Assembly: GCA_017415185.1 (NCBI GenBank)
Contig: JAFQHZ010000032.1
Span: forward strand, 1-64,000
From: Candidatus Gastranaerophilales bacterium
Lineage (GTDB): Bacteria; Cyanobacteriota; Vampirovibrionia; Gastranaerophilales; Gastranaerophilaceae
DNA length: 64,000 nucleotides
Direction of reading: 5' to 3'
Positions 52,472 to 62,560 of this stretch are shown piece after piece (the first letter of the stretch is position 1; each line of letters begins with the position of its first letter). The notes under the pieces were generated by a model. The model did not search any database. It had not been told where the DNA came from and saw only the letters and a list, made by a program, of their open reading frames with translations. Position numbers and translations under genes: made by a program.

Positions 52472-53734
52472 CTATAATCCCTTTTCAATTTCTTTTTCTA
52501 GATATTTTTTTGCATAAGCCAATTGCGGATCAATATTATTCACAAAATCATTATGGCTAAACATAACCGTATAATCAGGGCTAACCCCTTTTTGGTTTAT
52601 ATCTGCTCCATTTGGAGTTAAATATCTTGCAATAGTAAGATTCATGCCTGATTTGTTTGGAAGAGAAAAAACTTTTTGAACTAAGCCTTTTCCATAAGTT
52701 TTTGTGCCGATTAAAATCGCTCTTTTATTATCCTTCAGTGCAGAAGACAAAATTTCGCTCGCAGAAGCAGAATTTTCATCAATCAAAACCACCAAAGGAT
52801 TGTCATATATGCATCCTTCATCAGATGCACTATATGTATTCATTTTTCCTTGACGAGCAATAACATTAACAATAGTGCCTTTTTTCATAAAAAGATTTGA
52901 TATAACTATTGCATTTTGAAATAAACCGCCTGAATTGCCTCTTAAATCAAGAATCAAAGCTTTTGTGTCTTGAAGCCTATTTAGCGCAATGACAAATTCT
53001 TTTGAAGTATCCATTCCAATAAAGCTTGAAATTCTAATATAGCCTATATCGTCTGTGATTTTTTTATAATCAATTGTTTTAACTTTAATTTCTTCACGTT
53101 TAACAACTTTTTCAAATTTTTCATTTCCACGAAGAAGTTCAAGGGAAATGTTTGCATTTGCTTCCCCTCTTATTAATTGAGCAACATGATATATCGATTG
53201 CCCGCTAACATCGATTCCATTAACTTTTAAGATAATGTCTCCTAAACGAATTCCTTGATTATAAGCTGGCGCATTTTCAATAACGTTTGCGATATATATT
53301 TTCCCAGCAATTGAAGCAATATTTATTCCAATTCCATATAATTTTGAATTAATTGCGCTATTTTGAGCAGAAAACTCTTCTTCAGACATAAATTTTGAAT
53401 ATGAATCATCCAAAGAAGCCAACATGGAATTAATTGCAACATAAGCATCTTCTTGGGTTTTAATTTTGCTTAAATATCTTTTTTTCCATTTATTCCAATT
53501 TTGTTCATTAAGGTCTGAACGATAATAGTTTGATTTAATAATTTGCCAAGATTCCAAAAACAAACCCTTAGGAGAAGTTTTTTCTTCATTAATGACATTT
53601 ATTCCTGAAATATTGCTAATTCTTTTATTTTGCTTAATTTTGAAATCATGATAAGAAATTAAAAACAAAATAATAGCGCTTATAAAAAGCATTAAAAAAT
53701 GTTTTAATTTTTTGTTATTAATTTTTATCATCAC
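52472..53734 (-). CDS. C-terminal processing peptidase (S41 family)
   Basis: 420 residues. One N-terminal membrane anchor (about 11-28). A PDZ domain lies around 125-200 (GIGINIASIAGKIYI, GDIILKVNGIDVSG). The S41 protease core shows DLRGNSGG, the nucleophile serine in ENSASASEIL and the lysine in GTKTYGKGLVQK. Such proteases trim or degrade envelope proteins at the C-terminus. It is 4 bp after the response-regulator gene and runs into the GT39-like gene. Confidence 0.92.
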   Translation of the reverse strand: MMIKINNKKLKHFLMLFISAIILFLISYHDFKIKQNKRISNISGINVINEEKTSPKGLFLESWQIIKSNYYRSDLNEQNWNKWKKRYLSKIKTQEDAYVAINSMLASLDDSYSKFMSEEEFSAQNSAINSKLYGIGINIASIAGKIYIANVIENAPAYNQGIRLGDIILKVNGIDVSGQSIYHVAQLIRGEANANISLELLRGNEKFEKVVKREEIKVKTIDYKKITDDIGYIRISSFIGMDTSKEFVIALNRLQDTKALILDLRGNSGGLFQNAIVISNLFMKKGTIVNVIARQGKMNTYSASDEGCIYDNPLVVLIDENSASASEILSSALKDNKRAILIGTKTYGKGLVQKVFSLPNKSGMNLTIARYLTPNGADINQKGVSPDYTVMFSHNDFVNNIDPQLAYAKKYLEKEIEKGL

Positions 53735-53738
53735 GTCT

Positions 53739-54449
53739 TTATTTTTCTACACCATCCGACAAAAGCCTATATCCACCACCATATATAGTCTTAATATATT
53801 TATTTTTTTCATCAGAAATTTTATTAATCTTCGCTCTTAGGTGAGTTATATGAACACGAATCGTATCAATATCGTCATCCTCATATCCCCAAACTTCTTT
53901 TAATAAAACTTTTGAAGATACCATTGAGCCTTCATGTTGCATTAAAACATTTAATATATCGAATTCTATTGGGGTTAATTGCGTTTTTTTGTCTTTTATT
54001 TGAACGCAATAACTTTCAGGAATTAATGTTATATCTCCTTTTGAAAGAACTTCTTTAACTCTAAGAGAATCTATTTTCGAACCTGAACGATTCAAAAGCG
54101 CCAAAACACGAGCTTTCAGCTCTTCGATTTCAAAAGGTTTTGTCATATAATCATCAACACCGCTATTGAATCCATCAAGCTTGTTGTTCAATTCGCCAAG
54201 CGCTGTTAGCATTATTATTGGCGTTTTTGATATTAAAGAAGTGGAACGAATCTTTTGCGCAACATCATAACCACTTATTGCACCCATCATAACATCCAAA
54301 ATCACAAGATTAGGATTTTCCTGCTTAATTAGTGCAAAACCTCTTGTTGGGTCTGTTGCATATATGCATTCATATCCTTGCAGTTCTAGGTTGATTTTTA
54401 TAAGTTCGCAAATTGCAATATCATCATCAATAATTAATATCTTAGCCAT
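53739..54449 (-). CDS. OmpR/PhoB-family response regulator
   Basis: 236 residues. Receiver domain (ILIIDDDIA, phospho-acceptor Asp51 in LVILDVMMG, Lys in MTKPFEIEEL) and a winged-helix DNA-binding domain (LTPIEFDILNVLMQHEGSMV ... GGGYRL). Its kinase is not nearby. It is the first gene of an operon with CtpA-like protease and a glycosyltransferase. A TAATAT hexamer lies six bases before the ATG. Confidence 0.95.
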   Translation of the reverse strand: MAKILIIDDDIAICELIKINLELQGYECIYATDPTRGFALIKQENPNLVILDVMMGAISGYDVAQKIRSTSLISKTPIIMLTALGELNNKLDGFNSGVDDYMTKPFEIEELKARVLALLNRSGSKIDSLRVKEVLSKGDITLIPESYCVQIKDKKTQLTPIEFDILNVLMQHEGSMVSSKVLLKEVWGYEDDDIDTIRVHITHLRAKINKISDEKNKYIKTIYGGGYRLLSDGVEK

Positions 54450-54504
54450 ATAAAAATATTATATCTAAAGACTGTTTGAAACAATAAATATTGCGATTTT
54501 TTAA

Positions 54505-55371
54505 CTATTTTATGGCCTTAATTAATGCAGTATTTGAACTAACGCTTATTTCTGTGTCACCAAGAGCATTTTGAACTTCTAAAATAAAATTGTCGACTTT
54601 TTTTTCTTCAAAATATTGCAAAAATCTTTCCTTCATAGTTTTTTGATCAGGAGCAGGAGGCGCAATAAACCAATTTAAAATCGCCTCTTTTGTTGGAATA
54701 TATTTTGAAGCAACTGCTTGAACATTAACCAAAACATCGCTAAAACCAGCTTCTTCAAGATTTTTATCCAAACTTTGTGCACTGAAATTAACCAATGGGT
54801 CATTAGGGTTTTCCATAAATTCTTTTTCTGCAAGTTTAAAATCTTGATAATCGCTAATTTGCGCTTCATTAACTAATTCATAATATCTTGTATTTTCAGA
54901 TATGATTGGTTCAAAAGCGCAATAATATCCTTGAGGCTTTAAAACCCTATAAAATTCGTTAAAACAAGGCTGTTTGTCTTTAACATGAACCAAAACAGAG
55001 CGCGTCATCGCCCTATCGAGATAATTTGATTCTAATTTGATATCAGAAACATCGCTTTGCAAAAAACTCACATTGTATGGAGTTTCAATTTGAGACAAAA
55101 TATTTTTGCATTCGTCTAAACAATCTTGAAATTTATCAGAAAAAATCAATTCGACGCTATCTTTATAATGTTCTAAAACGCCAAAGCCCAATAAGCCAGA
55201 GCCACAACCAAAATCTGCAACTTTTTGTCCGGCTTTAATATCTGCCAATAATAAAACTTGGTTTCTAATGCTCAAAAGCCAATTAAGAGTTTGCTGAACC
55301 TGGGTTTCGTCCATATATGAAAATCTGGTTTTTTTAAGCCAAGTTGACCAATTTTTGCATATTTCGCTCAT
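54505..55371 (-). CDS. Class I SAM-dependent methyltransferase
   Basis: 288 residues. The SAM-binding motif VADFGCGSGLLGFG (about 49-62) is followed by a Rossmann-type domain with VLVHVKDKQPCFNEFYRVLK. The substrate is unknown; the layout resembles small-molecule or quinone-type methyltransferases. AGGAGGAAT precedes the ATG. Confidence 0.82.
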   Translation of the reverse strand: MSEICKNWSTWLKKTRFSYMDETQVQQTLNWLLSIRNQVLLLADIKAGQKVADFGCGSGLLGFGVLEHYKDSVELIFSDKFQDCLDECKNILSQIETPYNVSFLQSDVSDIKLESNYLDRAMTRSVLVHVKDKQPCFNEFYRVLKPQGYYCAFEPIISENTRYYELVNEAQISDYQDFKLAEKEFMENPNDPLVNFSAQSLDKNLEEAGFSDVLVNVQAVASKYIPTKEAILNWFIAPPAPDQKTMKERFLQYFEEKKVDNFILEVQNALGDTEISVSSNTALIKAIK

Positions 55372-55444
55372 TATTCCTCCAAAAGTTGTATTTAGCCTTA
55401 GTCGCAGTGATTTTTAATAATTTAAGATTTATAATTATTTTATT

Positions 55445-57085
55445 ATGTCAGATTATCAAAAATTGTCTTTAGAAAACAATATAAAGTATCTTAACATGAT
55501 GTTTGAAGTTAGCACAATTGCTAATCAAACGGATGATGTATATGATTTGCTTGCAAGATTGAAAAATTATTGCTCAAACATTATTAATTCTGACGATATT
55601 ACTTTTTATTTGCTTGAAAATCAAAGATATAAATGCACAACAACTTCAAACGATAATCTGAGAAATAGCGAATTTGTCGAAGGCGACGAAAGCAATGTTG
55701 CCTTTTGGGATGCTGTTAGTAAAGCAAAATTAATTTCAATGAAAAACGAGCAAGGCGCTCATTTATTCAAAGGCTTTTTAGAAAAAAACAATATTTTATC
55801 GCTCGACCCAAGCCATGTCAGAGTGTTTTTCAGCAATCAAGTACCGATTTGTTTTTGTTTTATTAAAGAAAATAATGAAACTCCAATTGAATCTGAAACA
55901 GTTGATAATTTAAACAAAATTTTTGATTATATGGAGCCAATTGTTGCGAAATATCACCGCAAAATCAAGAAAAATGAAGAAATAATCCAACTTCAAAAAT
56001 CACTTCATAATATTTCAATTTTGTATAATATTTCGCAAGCAGTTAATTTCATTGACGATTTAAAAAGATTATTACAAGTTATTATCCAAAAAGCCTTAAT
56101 CACGCTTGACGCAGAAAAAGGTTCTTTAATGCTTTACGATTATTCAATTAATGCGCTTCAAGTAAGAATTGTTTCAGGCTTGCAAGACAAAAAACTTGAA
56201 GAAGCAATCAACAATGGCGCTGTGCAATGCGCAAAAATTGGAATCGGCGAAGGCATTGCAGGGACAGTTTTCTTAGAAAGAAAGCCAATCATAACAAACC
56301 TAGGCTCAGCAGACCCTCGCTTTATCGTTAAAGAAGTTTTATCAAACACAAAATCTTTGCTTTGCGTTCCTTTGATTGCAAAAGGCGAGGTTATTGGCGT
56401 AATTAACATTACAAACAAAAAACACGATAAACTATTTAATCAAAAAGATTTGGAATTCATCACTTCTTTAGCAAACCAAGCAGCAATTGCAATTGACAAT
56501 GCTAAATTGTACGAACTTGCAACAAAAGACGGTATGACCAAACTTTATATTTATCGTCATTTCTATACATTGTTGGAAAACGAAATTCGCCGTTGTTCAA
56601 GATATAAGAGAAATATGTCTCTAATCATTATGGATATTGATAATTTCAAAAAAATCAACGACACATACGGACACTTGACCGGAGACTTAATTTTAAAAAG
56701 ACTCGCAGCAGTTTTGCAAGAAACAGTAAGAAAAATCGACGTTCCAGCTCGTTATGGTGGAGAAGAATTTGTTGTTATTCTTCCTGAAACAGACAAAAAA
56801 GACGCTTGCGTTATAGCAGAACGCATAAGAAAAAATATTGCGCAAATTGAAGTTAAAATAAACGAAACACAAACGCTTTCGCCAACCGTTTCAATGGGCG
56901 TTGCTCAATATACAACAGACGGTCAAGAAGCAAAAGAATTAATTAATGCAGCAGACACAGCTCTTTATTATTCAAAACATAATGGCAAAAATATGGTGTC
57001 AACTTTTGAAAAAGAAGGATGTAAAAAAGCAGAAATTGAAACTTTTGAACAAATGCAAGAAAACGGCGGAGAAGTAGCGTTTTAA
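55445..57085 (+). CDS. GAF-GGEEF diguanylate cyclase
   Basis: 546 residues. The N-terminal ~170 look like a degenerate GAF. A clear GAF domain lies at about 190-350 (LDAEKGSLMLYDY ... SLLCVPLIAKGEVIGVINITN). The C-terminal GGDEF domain has the active site GGEEF (about 437-441) and an RKID inhibitory site five residues earlier, so product feedback is likely. It makes cyclic di-GMP in response to a ligand bound to GAF. No EAL domain is present. Confidence 0.93.
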   Translation: MSDYQKLSLENNIKYLNMMFEVSTIANQTDDVYDLLARLKNYCSNIINSDDITFYLLENQRYKCTTTSNDNLRNSEFVEGDESNVAFWDAVSKAKLISMKNEQGAHLFKGFLEKNNILSLDPSHVRVFFSNQVPICFCFIKENNETPIESETVDNLNKIFDYMEPIVAKYHRKIKKNEEIIQLQKSLHNISILYNISQAVNFIDDLKRLLQVIIQKALITLDAEKGSLMLYDYSINALQVRIVSGLQDKKLEEAINNGAVQCAKIGIGEGIAGTVFLERKPIITNLGSADPRFIVKEVLSNTKSLLCVPLIAKGEVIGVINITNKKHDKLFNQKDLEFITSLANQAAIAIDNAKLYELATKDGMTKLYIYRHFYTLLENEIRRCSRYKRNMSLIIMDIDNFKKINDTYGHLTGDLILKRLAAVLQETVRKIDVPARYGGEEFVVILPETDKKDACVIAERIRKNIAQIEVKINETQTLSPTVSMGVAQYTTDGQEAKELINAADTALYYSKHNGKNMVSTFEKEGCKKAEIETFEQMQENGGEVAF

Positions 57086-57144
57086 TAAGATTTTTAATTA
57101 CTAGGCACAATGTCTAATTTAAAAATAGAATTTTTAAATTATGC

Positions 57145-57156
57145 TATAATTTTGTT
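57145..57156 (+). promoter_or_regulatory. Leaderless-type -10 element of the amidase gene
   Basis: A perfect TATAAT at 57145-57150 is followed by six bases and the ATG, placing the expected transcription start at or next to the start codon. Confidence 0.55.
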
Positions 57157-58326
57157 ATGAAAAAATGGATTTTATTTTTAGCGCTACTAATAGCGCAAGG
57201 AGCATTAGCGCAAGAATTGCAAGATGTTGGCATTGCAAAATATGCAGTTTTGGAAGTCCTTGACGACAATGCCCCTTTAAGATTAAACGACAATGAAAAC
57301 TCTCAAAGATTAACGCATTTGTTTAAAAATGCTGTTTTGTTTGCCGACAAGCAAAACGAAAATTATTTCCGAATCGAATTAAAAGAAAATGATTATGCTT
57401 GGATTAACAAAAAATTTGTCGAAGTGCAAGCAATTATTCCTGAAAAAAGATTTGATAATATAAATAAAATTATCTTTAAAAACGACAAAAACAAATTTCA
57501 AGCACATATCCAAACGCCATCTCAAAGCGCATTTATCGTTAAAGAAGAAGGAAACAATTTAAATTTTACCCTTTTTGATAACAGATATGACCCAATAGAA
57601 ACAAAAATTACAAATCGCAATCATCGCTTTATTTTAGACGAAAAAATAAACAACGAATTAAATTTAAAATTTTTAAACAATAAGCCCTTGTTTGGCTACG
57701 ACATTGAAAAATCAGAAGATGGATATCTTTTGTCTATAAAAAAAGCTCCAAATATCGATAGAAAAAGACCTTTAAACAATATAACTGTTGTATTAGACGC
57801 AGGTCATGGCGGATGCGAAAAAGGGGCTTGCGCCTTTGGCTTGGAAGAAAAAACCATCAATATGCAAATTGTTAAAGCCTTAAGAAAAGAACTCAAGAAA
57901 AAAGGCGCAAAAGTATATTTAACAAGAAAAAAAGACAAACAAATTACACTCAATGAAAGAATTTCTTTTGCAAAAGAAAAAAATAGCGATATTTTATTAA
58001 GCATTCATCAAAATTCTCTTGCAAACCCAAACGATATCGACAAAAAGCACGGGGTTGGAACATATTATTATCATCCTCAATCAAAACCTTTGGCAAAAAA
58101 AATTCAAGACAATTTATTAAACGCAACAAACTTCAAAGACGACAAAGTAAACTATGCTTCTTTTGCTCTAACACGCCCCACAAGTCAATTAAGCGTTTTG
58201 ATAGAATGTGGATATATAATCAGAAAAGAAGAAGCCGAAAAATTAACCAATAAAAAATTCCAAAAAGTTATCGCACGAGCGATAACTAAAGGATGTGAAG
58301 AATATTTAAAAGAAAGCTTTAATTAA
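57157..58326 (+). CDS. N-acetylmuramoyl-L-alanine amidase
   Basis: 389 residues. Signal peptide (MKKWILFLALLIAQGALA). An SH3-like domain lies at about 28-90 (VLEVLDDNAPLRLNDNENSQ), then a beta linker, and an Amidase_3 catalytic domain from about 210: LDAGHGG (first zinc His), EEKTINMQIV (Glu), SIHQNS (His) and LIECGYI (catalytic Glu). It cuts the peptide from glycan strands of peptidoglycan in the periplasm. No ribosome site is visible. Confidence 0.92.
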   Translation: MKKWILFLALLIAQGALAQELQDVGIAKYAVLEVLDDNAPLRLNDNENSQRLTHLFKNAVLFADKQNENYFRIELKENDYAWINKKFVEVQAIIPEKRFDNINKIIFKNDKNKFQAHIQTPSQSAFIVKEEGNNLNFTLFDNRYDPIETKITNRNHRFILDEKINNELNLKFLNNKPLFGYDIEKSEDGYLLSIKKAPNIDRKRPLNNITVVLDAGHGGCEKGACAFGLEEKTINMQIVKALRKELKKKGAKVYLTRKKDKQITLNERISFAKEKNSDILLSIHQNSLANPNDIDKKHGVGTYYYHPQSKPLAKKIQDNLLNATNFKDDKVNYASFALTRPTSQLSVLIECGYIIRKEEAEKLTNKKFQKVIARAITKGCEEYLKESFN

Positions 58327-58623
58327 TTATTTCTTTAGCAATTTTAATAAAGCTCCTATCGAACATCCAACGATTGCCAAAGAAAAGAAATTTTGCAATT
58401 TAAAGCCCTTATTCGCATTTGTCGTGAATTTATAGATTGTTCTTGGGTTTTCTTGCCTTTTGATTGTCATTGTGTCCAATAAAGGTGTTCTTGAAATCAC
58501 AGGAACCTCTAAAATTCCGACATTTGGAGTGTTATACTTGCGCTCAACAGGAGCGCCATTTGCGCTTTGAACGCTTGGTGCTGGTTGTCGAATAGAATTT
58601 AAATTCGCTGGAGCATTATTCAT
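58327..58623 (-). CDS. Small hypothetical protein with C-terminal membrane segment
   Basis: 98 residues from the ATG at 58623; an ATG seven codons earlier is possible. Polar, Pro/Asn-rich N-terminus, then NTPNVGILEVPVISRTPLLD, and a hydrophobic C-terminal segment (FFSLAIVGCSIGALLKLL) that could anchor it to a membrane. Not recognised. It ends immediately next to the amidase stop. Confidence 0.6.
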   Translation of the reverse strand: MNNAPANLNSIRQPAPSVQSANGAPVERKYNTPNVGILEVPVISRTPLLDTMTIKRQENPRTIYKFTTNANKGFKLQNFFSLAIVGCSIGALLKLLKK

Positions 58624-58735
58624 ACACGAATAAAACCAAAACAATAAAAAAATTGCCTAATTTGGAACAAAAAAATCTTTTTTTCGTCTTTAGCTTAAGA
58701 ATTTATGATAAAATGGCAATTAGCGAGGATTTATT

Positions 58736-59677
58736 ATGTCAAAAAATTTTGATTGCATAATTTTAGGAGGCGGTCCTGCGGGACTTTCAGCTTCTCTTTA
58801 CGCTTATAGAAGCGGAATTAAAACCGCTATTATAGACATATCCGCAATCGGCGGAACTCCGACAAATTATTGTGAAATTGATAATTACTTAGGATTTAAT
58901 AAAATTCAAGGTTTTGAACTTTGCGAAAAATTCGAAAACCATATTGACGAATTTAATATTGAAAAATTTCCTTATGAAGAAATTGAAAAAATTGATTTAA
59001 CTTCGCCAATTAAAAAAATTAAAACCATAAACCACGAATTTTGCGCAAAAAGCGTGATTATCGCAACAGGCGCAAGAAACAAAAAACTCGGAATCAAAGG
59101 CGAAATTGAAAACATAGGCAAGGGTGTTAGCTATTGTGCAGTTTGCGACGGAGCTTTTTACAAAGACAAAATTGTTGCCGTTGTTGGTGGGGGAAATTCT
59201 GCTTTAGAAGAAGCGCTTTATTTAACTAAACACGCTAAAAAAGTTTATTTAATTCATAGAAGAGATACTTTTAGAGCAGATAAAATCATCCAAGATAAAA
59301 TTTTTTCAAATAAAAAAATTGAACTCGTACTGGATTCAACCGTTGAAGAAATTTTTGCCGACAAAAAAGTTAATTCTATTGCAATAAAAAACGTTAAAAA
59401 CAACAAAAAAGCGAAGTTAAATATAGATGGAATATTTCCATATATCGGGCTTGAGCCTAATATCGAATCTTTTGGAGCTCAATTAAAATTAGATAAATCT
59501 GGTTTCATTTTGACCGACGAAACAATGAAAACAAATTTAGAAGGGGTTTTTGCAATAGGCGACGTTAGAAAAACACCCCTAAGACAAGTGATAACCGCAG
59601 TTTCTGACGGTGCTATTGCAGGCGTTGAAGCCTCAAAATATATAATGAATTTGGAAAATGTAGCAATAAGGAAATAA
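58736..59677 (+). CDS. trxB: Thioredoxin-reductase-like flavoprotein
   Basis: 313 residues, normal TrxB length. FAD motif LGGGPAGL near the start, redox pair CAVC (in SYCAVCDGAFY), NADPH motif GGGNSALEEALY, and the closing GDVRKTPLRQ. It reduces thioredoxin with NADPH, or a related disulfide protein. GCGAGG precedes the ATG. The alcohol dehydrogenase gene starts two bases after it. Confidence 0.9.
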   Translation: MSKNFDCIILGGGPAGLSASLYAYRSGIKTAIIDISAIGGTPTNYCEIDNYLGFNKIQGFELCEKFENHIDEFNIEKFPYEEIEKIDLTSPIKKIKTINHEFCAKSVIIATGARNKKLGIKGEIENIGKGVSYCAVCDGAFYKDKIVAVVGGGNSALEEALYLTKHAKKVYLIHRRDTFRADKIIQDKIFSNKKIELVLDSTVEEIFADKKVNSIAIKNVKNNKKAKLNIDGIFPYIGLEPNIESFGAQLKLDKSGFILTDETMKTNLEGVFAIGDVRKTPLRQVITAVSDGAIAGVEASKYIMNLENVAIRK

Positions 59678-59679
59678 AT

Positions 59680-60648
59680 ATGAAAGCATTAGTTTTTGAC
59701 AACACTTTAAAATTAGAGCAAAATTATCCAAACCCAACAGTGAAAAATAACGAAGTTTTGATTAAAACTTCAATGGTTGGAATTTGCAACACCGATTATG
59801 AAATCACTCTTGGTTATATGGGCTACAAAGGCGTTTTAGGGCATGAATTTGTTGGCGTTGTTGAAAATGTGGGAGCTGATGTTGATAAAAATTTAATAGG
59901 CAAAAGAGTTGTTGGAGAAATTAATTGCGCTTGTAATTCTTGTCCAACTTGTTATCAAAATCTTCAAAGGCATTGTCCAAACCGCTCTACTCTTGGAATT
60001 TGGCAAAAAGATGGCTGTTTTAGCGAATATTTTACGCTTCCTGTTGAAAATGTGTTGCCTATTAGCGAAAATGTTGATGATATAACCGCAACATTCACTG
60101 AACCCCTTGCGGCAGCTTATGAAATCATCGAACAAATTCATTTTAAACCGACCGACAAAGTCGCAATATTAGGAGATGGCAAACTAGGACTTTGTATTTC
60201 ATTAGTATTTTCCGCTATGAATATTGACTTTACCCATATCGGAAAACATGAAGAAAAACTTACAATTTCAAAGAAAAATGGCGCAAAAACTATGCTTTTA
60301 GAAGAAATTACCGATAAAGAAAGAAAATCTTTTGATGTCGTAATTGAAGCAACAGGCTCAACTGGCGGTTTTGAAACAAGCGCAAGCTTAGTAAAACCAA
60401 GAGGAATTTTGGTTTTAAAAAGCACAATTGTAGCTCGTGAAGGATTAAATTTGGCTTCTATTGTAGTTGACGAAATAACTATCCAAGGCTCTCGTTGTGG
60501 TCAATTTAAACCAATTTTAAGACTTCTTGAAAACAAGAAAATCGATGTAACTCCTTTGGTTAGCGCAATTTATGAACTTGACGATTTTGAAAATGCTTTC
60601 AAAAAGAATTCCGAAAAAGGAACTTTAAAAGTGTTAGTTAAGTTTTAA
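59680..60648 (+). CDS. Zinc-dependent alcohol dehydrogenase (MDR family)
   Basis: 322 residues. Catalytic-zinc region GICNTDYEI and GVLGHEFVGVVENVG; structural-zinc loop with cysteines in INCACNSCPTCYQNLQRHC (all four present); cofactor fold VAILGDGKLGL. It oxidises or reduces an alcohol or polyol with NAD(P). The specific substrate cannot be read. It is co-transcribed with the TrxB-like gene. Confidence 0.87.
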   Translation: MKALVFDNTLKLEQNYPNPTVKNNEVLIKTSMVGICNTDYEITLGYMGYKGVLGHEFVGVVENVGADVDKNLIGKRVVGEINCACNSCPTCYQNLQRHCPNRSTLGIWQKDGCFSEYFTLPVENVLPISENVDDITATFTEPLAAAYEIIEQIHFKPTDKVAILGDGKLGLCISLVFSAMNIDFTHIGKHEEKLTISKKNGAKTMLLEEITDKERKSFDVVIEATGSTGGFETSASLVKPRGILVLKSTIVAREGLNLASIVVDEITIQGSRCGQFKPILRLLENKKIDVTPLVSAIYELDDFENAFKKNSEKGTLKVLVKF

Positions 60649-60726
60649 TTAGTAAATTAATAGTTTACATTAACAACTAAATCTACTACTTAAGTTTTTA
60701 TTTTTTAATGCTAAAATAGAGTCAGT

Positions 60727-61524
60727 ATGATAAAAGATGTTCAAAATCAAAAAGATTTAAGAAATATTCCAATTCAAAAAGTTGGAGTAAAAGACGTTGA
60801 AATTCCTTTAAGAATCGAAAGAAAAACTCAAGACAACACTCCTTTAACAGAAGTTGTTTATGCAAAAGCGAAAATGTCTGTGAGTTTACCATCTCATTAC
60901 AAAGGGACACACATGTCTCGTTTTATTGAAATTTTAAACAAATATCAACAAGAATCCTTGGTTTCAACAGATATCAAACAAGTTCTTTGCGATATGAAAA
61001 AAAAATTAGACGCAAAAGACGCTTATTTAAAATTTAATTTTAAATATTTCATTAAAAAACAAGCGCCAATTTCACGCCTAGAGTCCTTAATGTGTTACGA
61101 TTGTGCTTTTGAAGGCGAAATTGACGAAGAAGACAACTATAATTTCTTTTTAATCACAAAAGTGCCTATAACAACGCTTTGTCCTTGTTCAAAAGAAATT
61201 TCAGAATATGGCGCACACAACCAAAGAGCATTATTAACAATTAAAGTAAGCTATGACAACGACAAGCATATTTGGCTTGAAGATTTAATAAAAATGGCTC
61301 AAGATTGCGCATCAAGCGAAATTTATCCTCTTTTAAAACGTGAAGACGAAAAATTTGTTACAGAAAAAGCGTATGAAAATCCTAAATTTGTGGAAGATGT
61401 TATTAGGGACATTGTTTCAAAGCTGAATGAAAATGAAATAATCAATTTTTACGAAGTTGAAATGGAAGCTTTTGAATCAATCCATGCACATAATGCGTGG
61501 GCATACCAAAAATTTCAAAAATAA
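60727..61524 (+). CDS. folE2: GTP cyclohydrolase FolE2
   Basis: 265 residues. VGVKDVEIPLRI, HMSRFIEILNK and the metal-binding LCPCSKEISEYGAHNQR are typical of the type IB enzyme, which makes 7,8-dihydroneopterin triphosphate for folate or queuosine synthesis. TAAAAT lies nine bases before the ATG, so the leader is very short. Confidence 0.93.
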   Translation: MIKDVQNQKDLRNIPIQKVGVKDVEIPLRIERKTQDNTPLTEVVYAKAKMSVSLPSHYKGTHMSRFIEILNKYQQESLVSTDIKQVLCDMKKKLDAKDAYLKFNFKYFIKKQAPISRLESLMCYDCAFEGEIDEEDNYNFFLITKVPITTLCPCSKEISEYGAHNQRALLTIKVSYDNDKHIWLEDLIKMAQDCASSEIYPLLKREDEKFVTEKAYENPKFVEDVIRDIVSKLNENEIINFYEVEMEAFESIHAHNAWAYQKFQK

Positions 61525-61538
61525 GTTAGAATAAATTT

Positions 61539-62435
61539 ATGGTAGAAATTAAAAACATTGTTTTTACTTCTTGCGGTTTTAATTTAATAAAACACACCAT
61601 GTGCTTTATTAACCATTTGCTACCCTTAAAATTAAAATTTGCAAACGAAAGCTATATCGCCCTTGTTGACGACAAAAAAACGGCACTAGTAACATTCGAC
61701 AAAGATTCGAAAAGCAATACACGTTTTAAAATTACCAAATTAATTTTAGAAGAATATTGTGCAGACGTTTCAAAACAATTAATTAATTTTGTAATTTCCA
61801 AATATAGAGCGCAAGGCGCAACGTCTTTTTATGTTGTTGTTGATGAAAAACAAGCAGATTTATTGAACATTTTTAAAAACGAAATGAATTTCAGAGCTTG
61901 CGGTTTTGAATATTTATTCAAAGTTAATTGCCCAAATACAACACAACAAATCTATTTAAGACCTTTTAAACAAAGCAGGGTTAATGAAATTCGCGCTTTT
62001 TATAATGAAAATATTAATTCATTTAATAAATTTTTATTTTCTCGAGAAAATTATCAATTTTCAAACAATTTTGAAAAATATGTTTTCTATAATGACGACG
62101 AGACAAAGCTTTTGGGATATTTTGAAGTAGCAACAAAAAACTGCGAAGATTTTTATATTAATTTTTCAATTGATTATGCCTACAATATCTATATAATCGA
62201 CGCTATACGCTTTATTTGCTCAAGACTAAAGCAAAAATATAAAAACTTTAATTTATATATTAAAGTCAAAGATTATTTTATGAATTCCAAAGAATTATTG
62301 TCGATTTTAAAAGAAAACAATATGGAATTTGTTTCAAAAAGCGAAATTTTAGCGAAAGATTATTACAGAGAAGTCAAAGAAAATAACCTTTTTAAAAATG
62401 CAAAAATCATTTTCAACGACCCAACAACAGCGTAA
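61539..62435 (+). CDS. Hypothetical protein, possibly GNAT-like
   Basis: 298 residues. Two halves with mixed alpha/beta patterns (LINFVISKYRAQGATSFYVV; LLGYFEVATKNCEDFYINF) recall tandem GNAT folds, but I see no convincing acetyl-CoA loop. TAGAAT ends six bases before the ATG, inside the 14-bp gap after folE2, so it may have its own leaderless start. Confidence 0.7.
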   Translation: MVEIKNIVFTSCGFNLIKHTMCFINHLLPLKLKFANESYIALVDDKKTALVTFDKDSKSNTRFKITKLILEEYCADVSKQLINFVISKYRAQGATSFYVVVDEKQADLLNIFKNEMNFRACGFEYLFKVNCPNTTQQIYLRPFKQSRVNEIRAFYNENINSFNKFLFSRENYQFSNNFEKYVFYNDDETKLLGYFEVATKNCEDFYINFSIDYAYNIYIIDAIRFICSRLKQKYKNFNLYIKVKDYFMNSKELLSILKENNMEFVSKSEILAKDYYREVKENNLFKNAKIIFNDPTTA

Positions 62436-62560
62436 AATCAAACTAGGCAATTTTAGCACACGTTTTGTTTTTATTTCTTAAAAATCAATTGACGACAAGG
62501 TTTTAGCATGATAATATCATTATTGCTAAATACAAATAACTTCCGAAGGAGGTGAAAACA

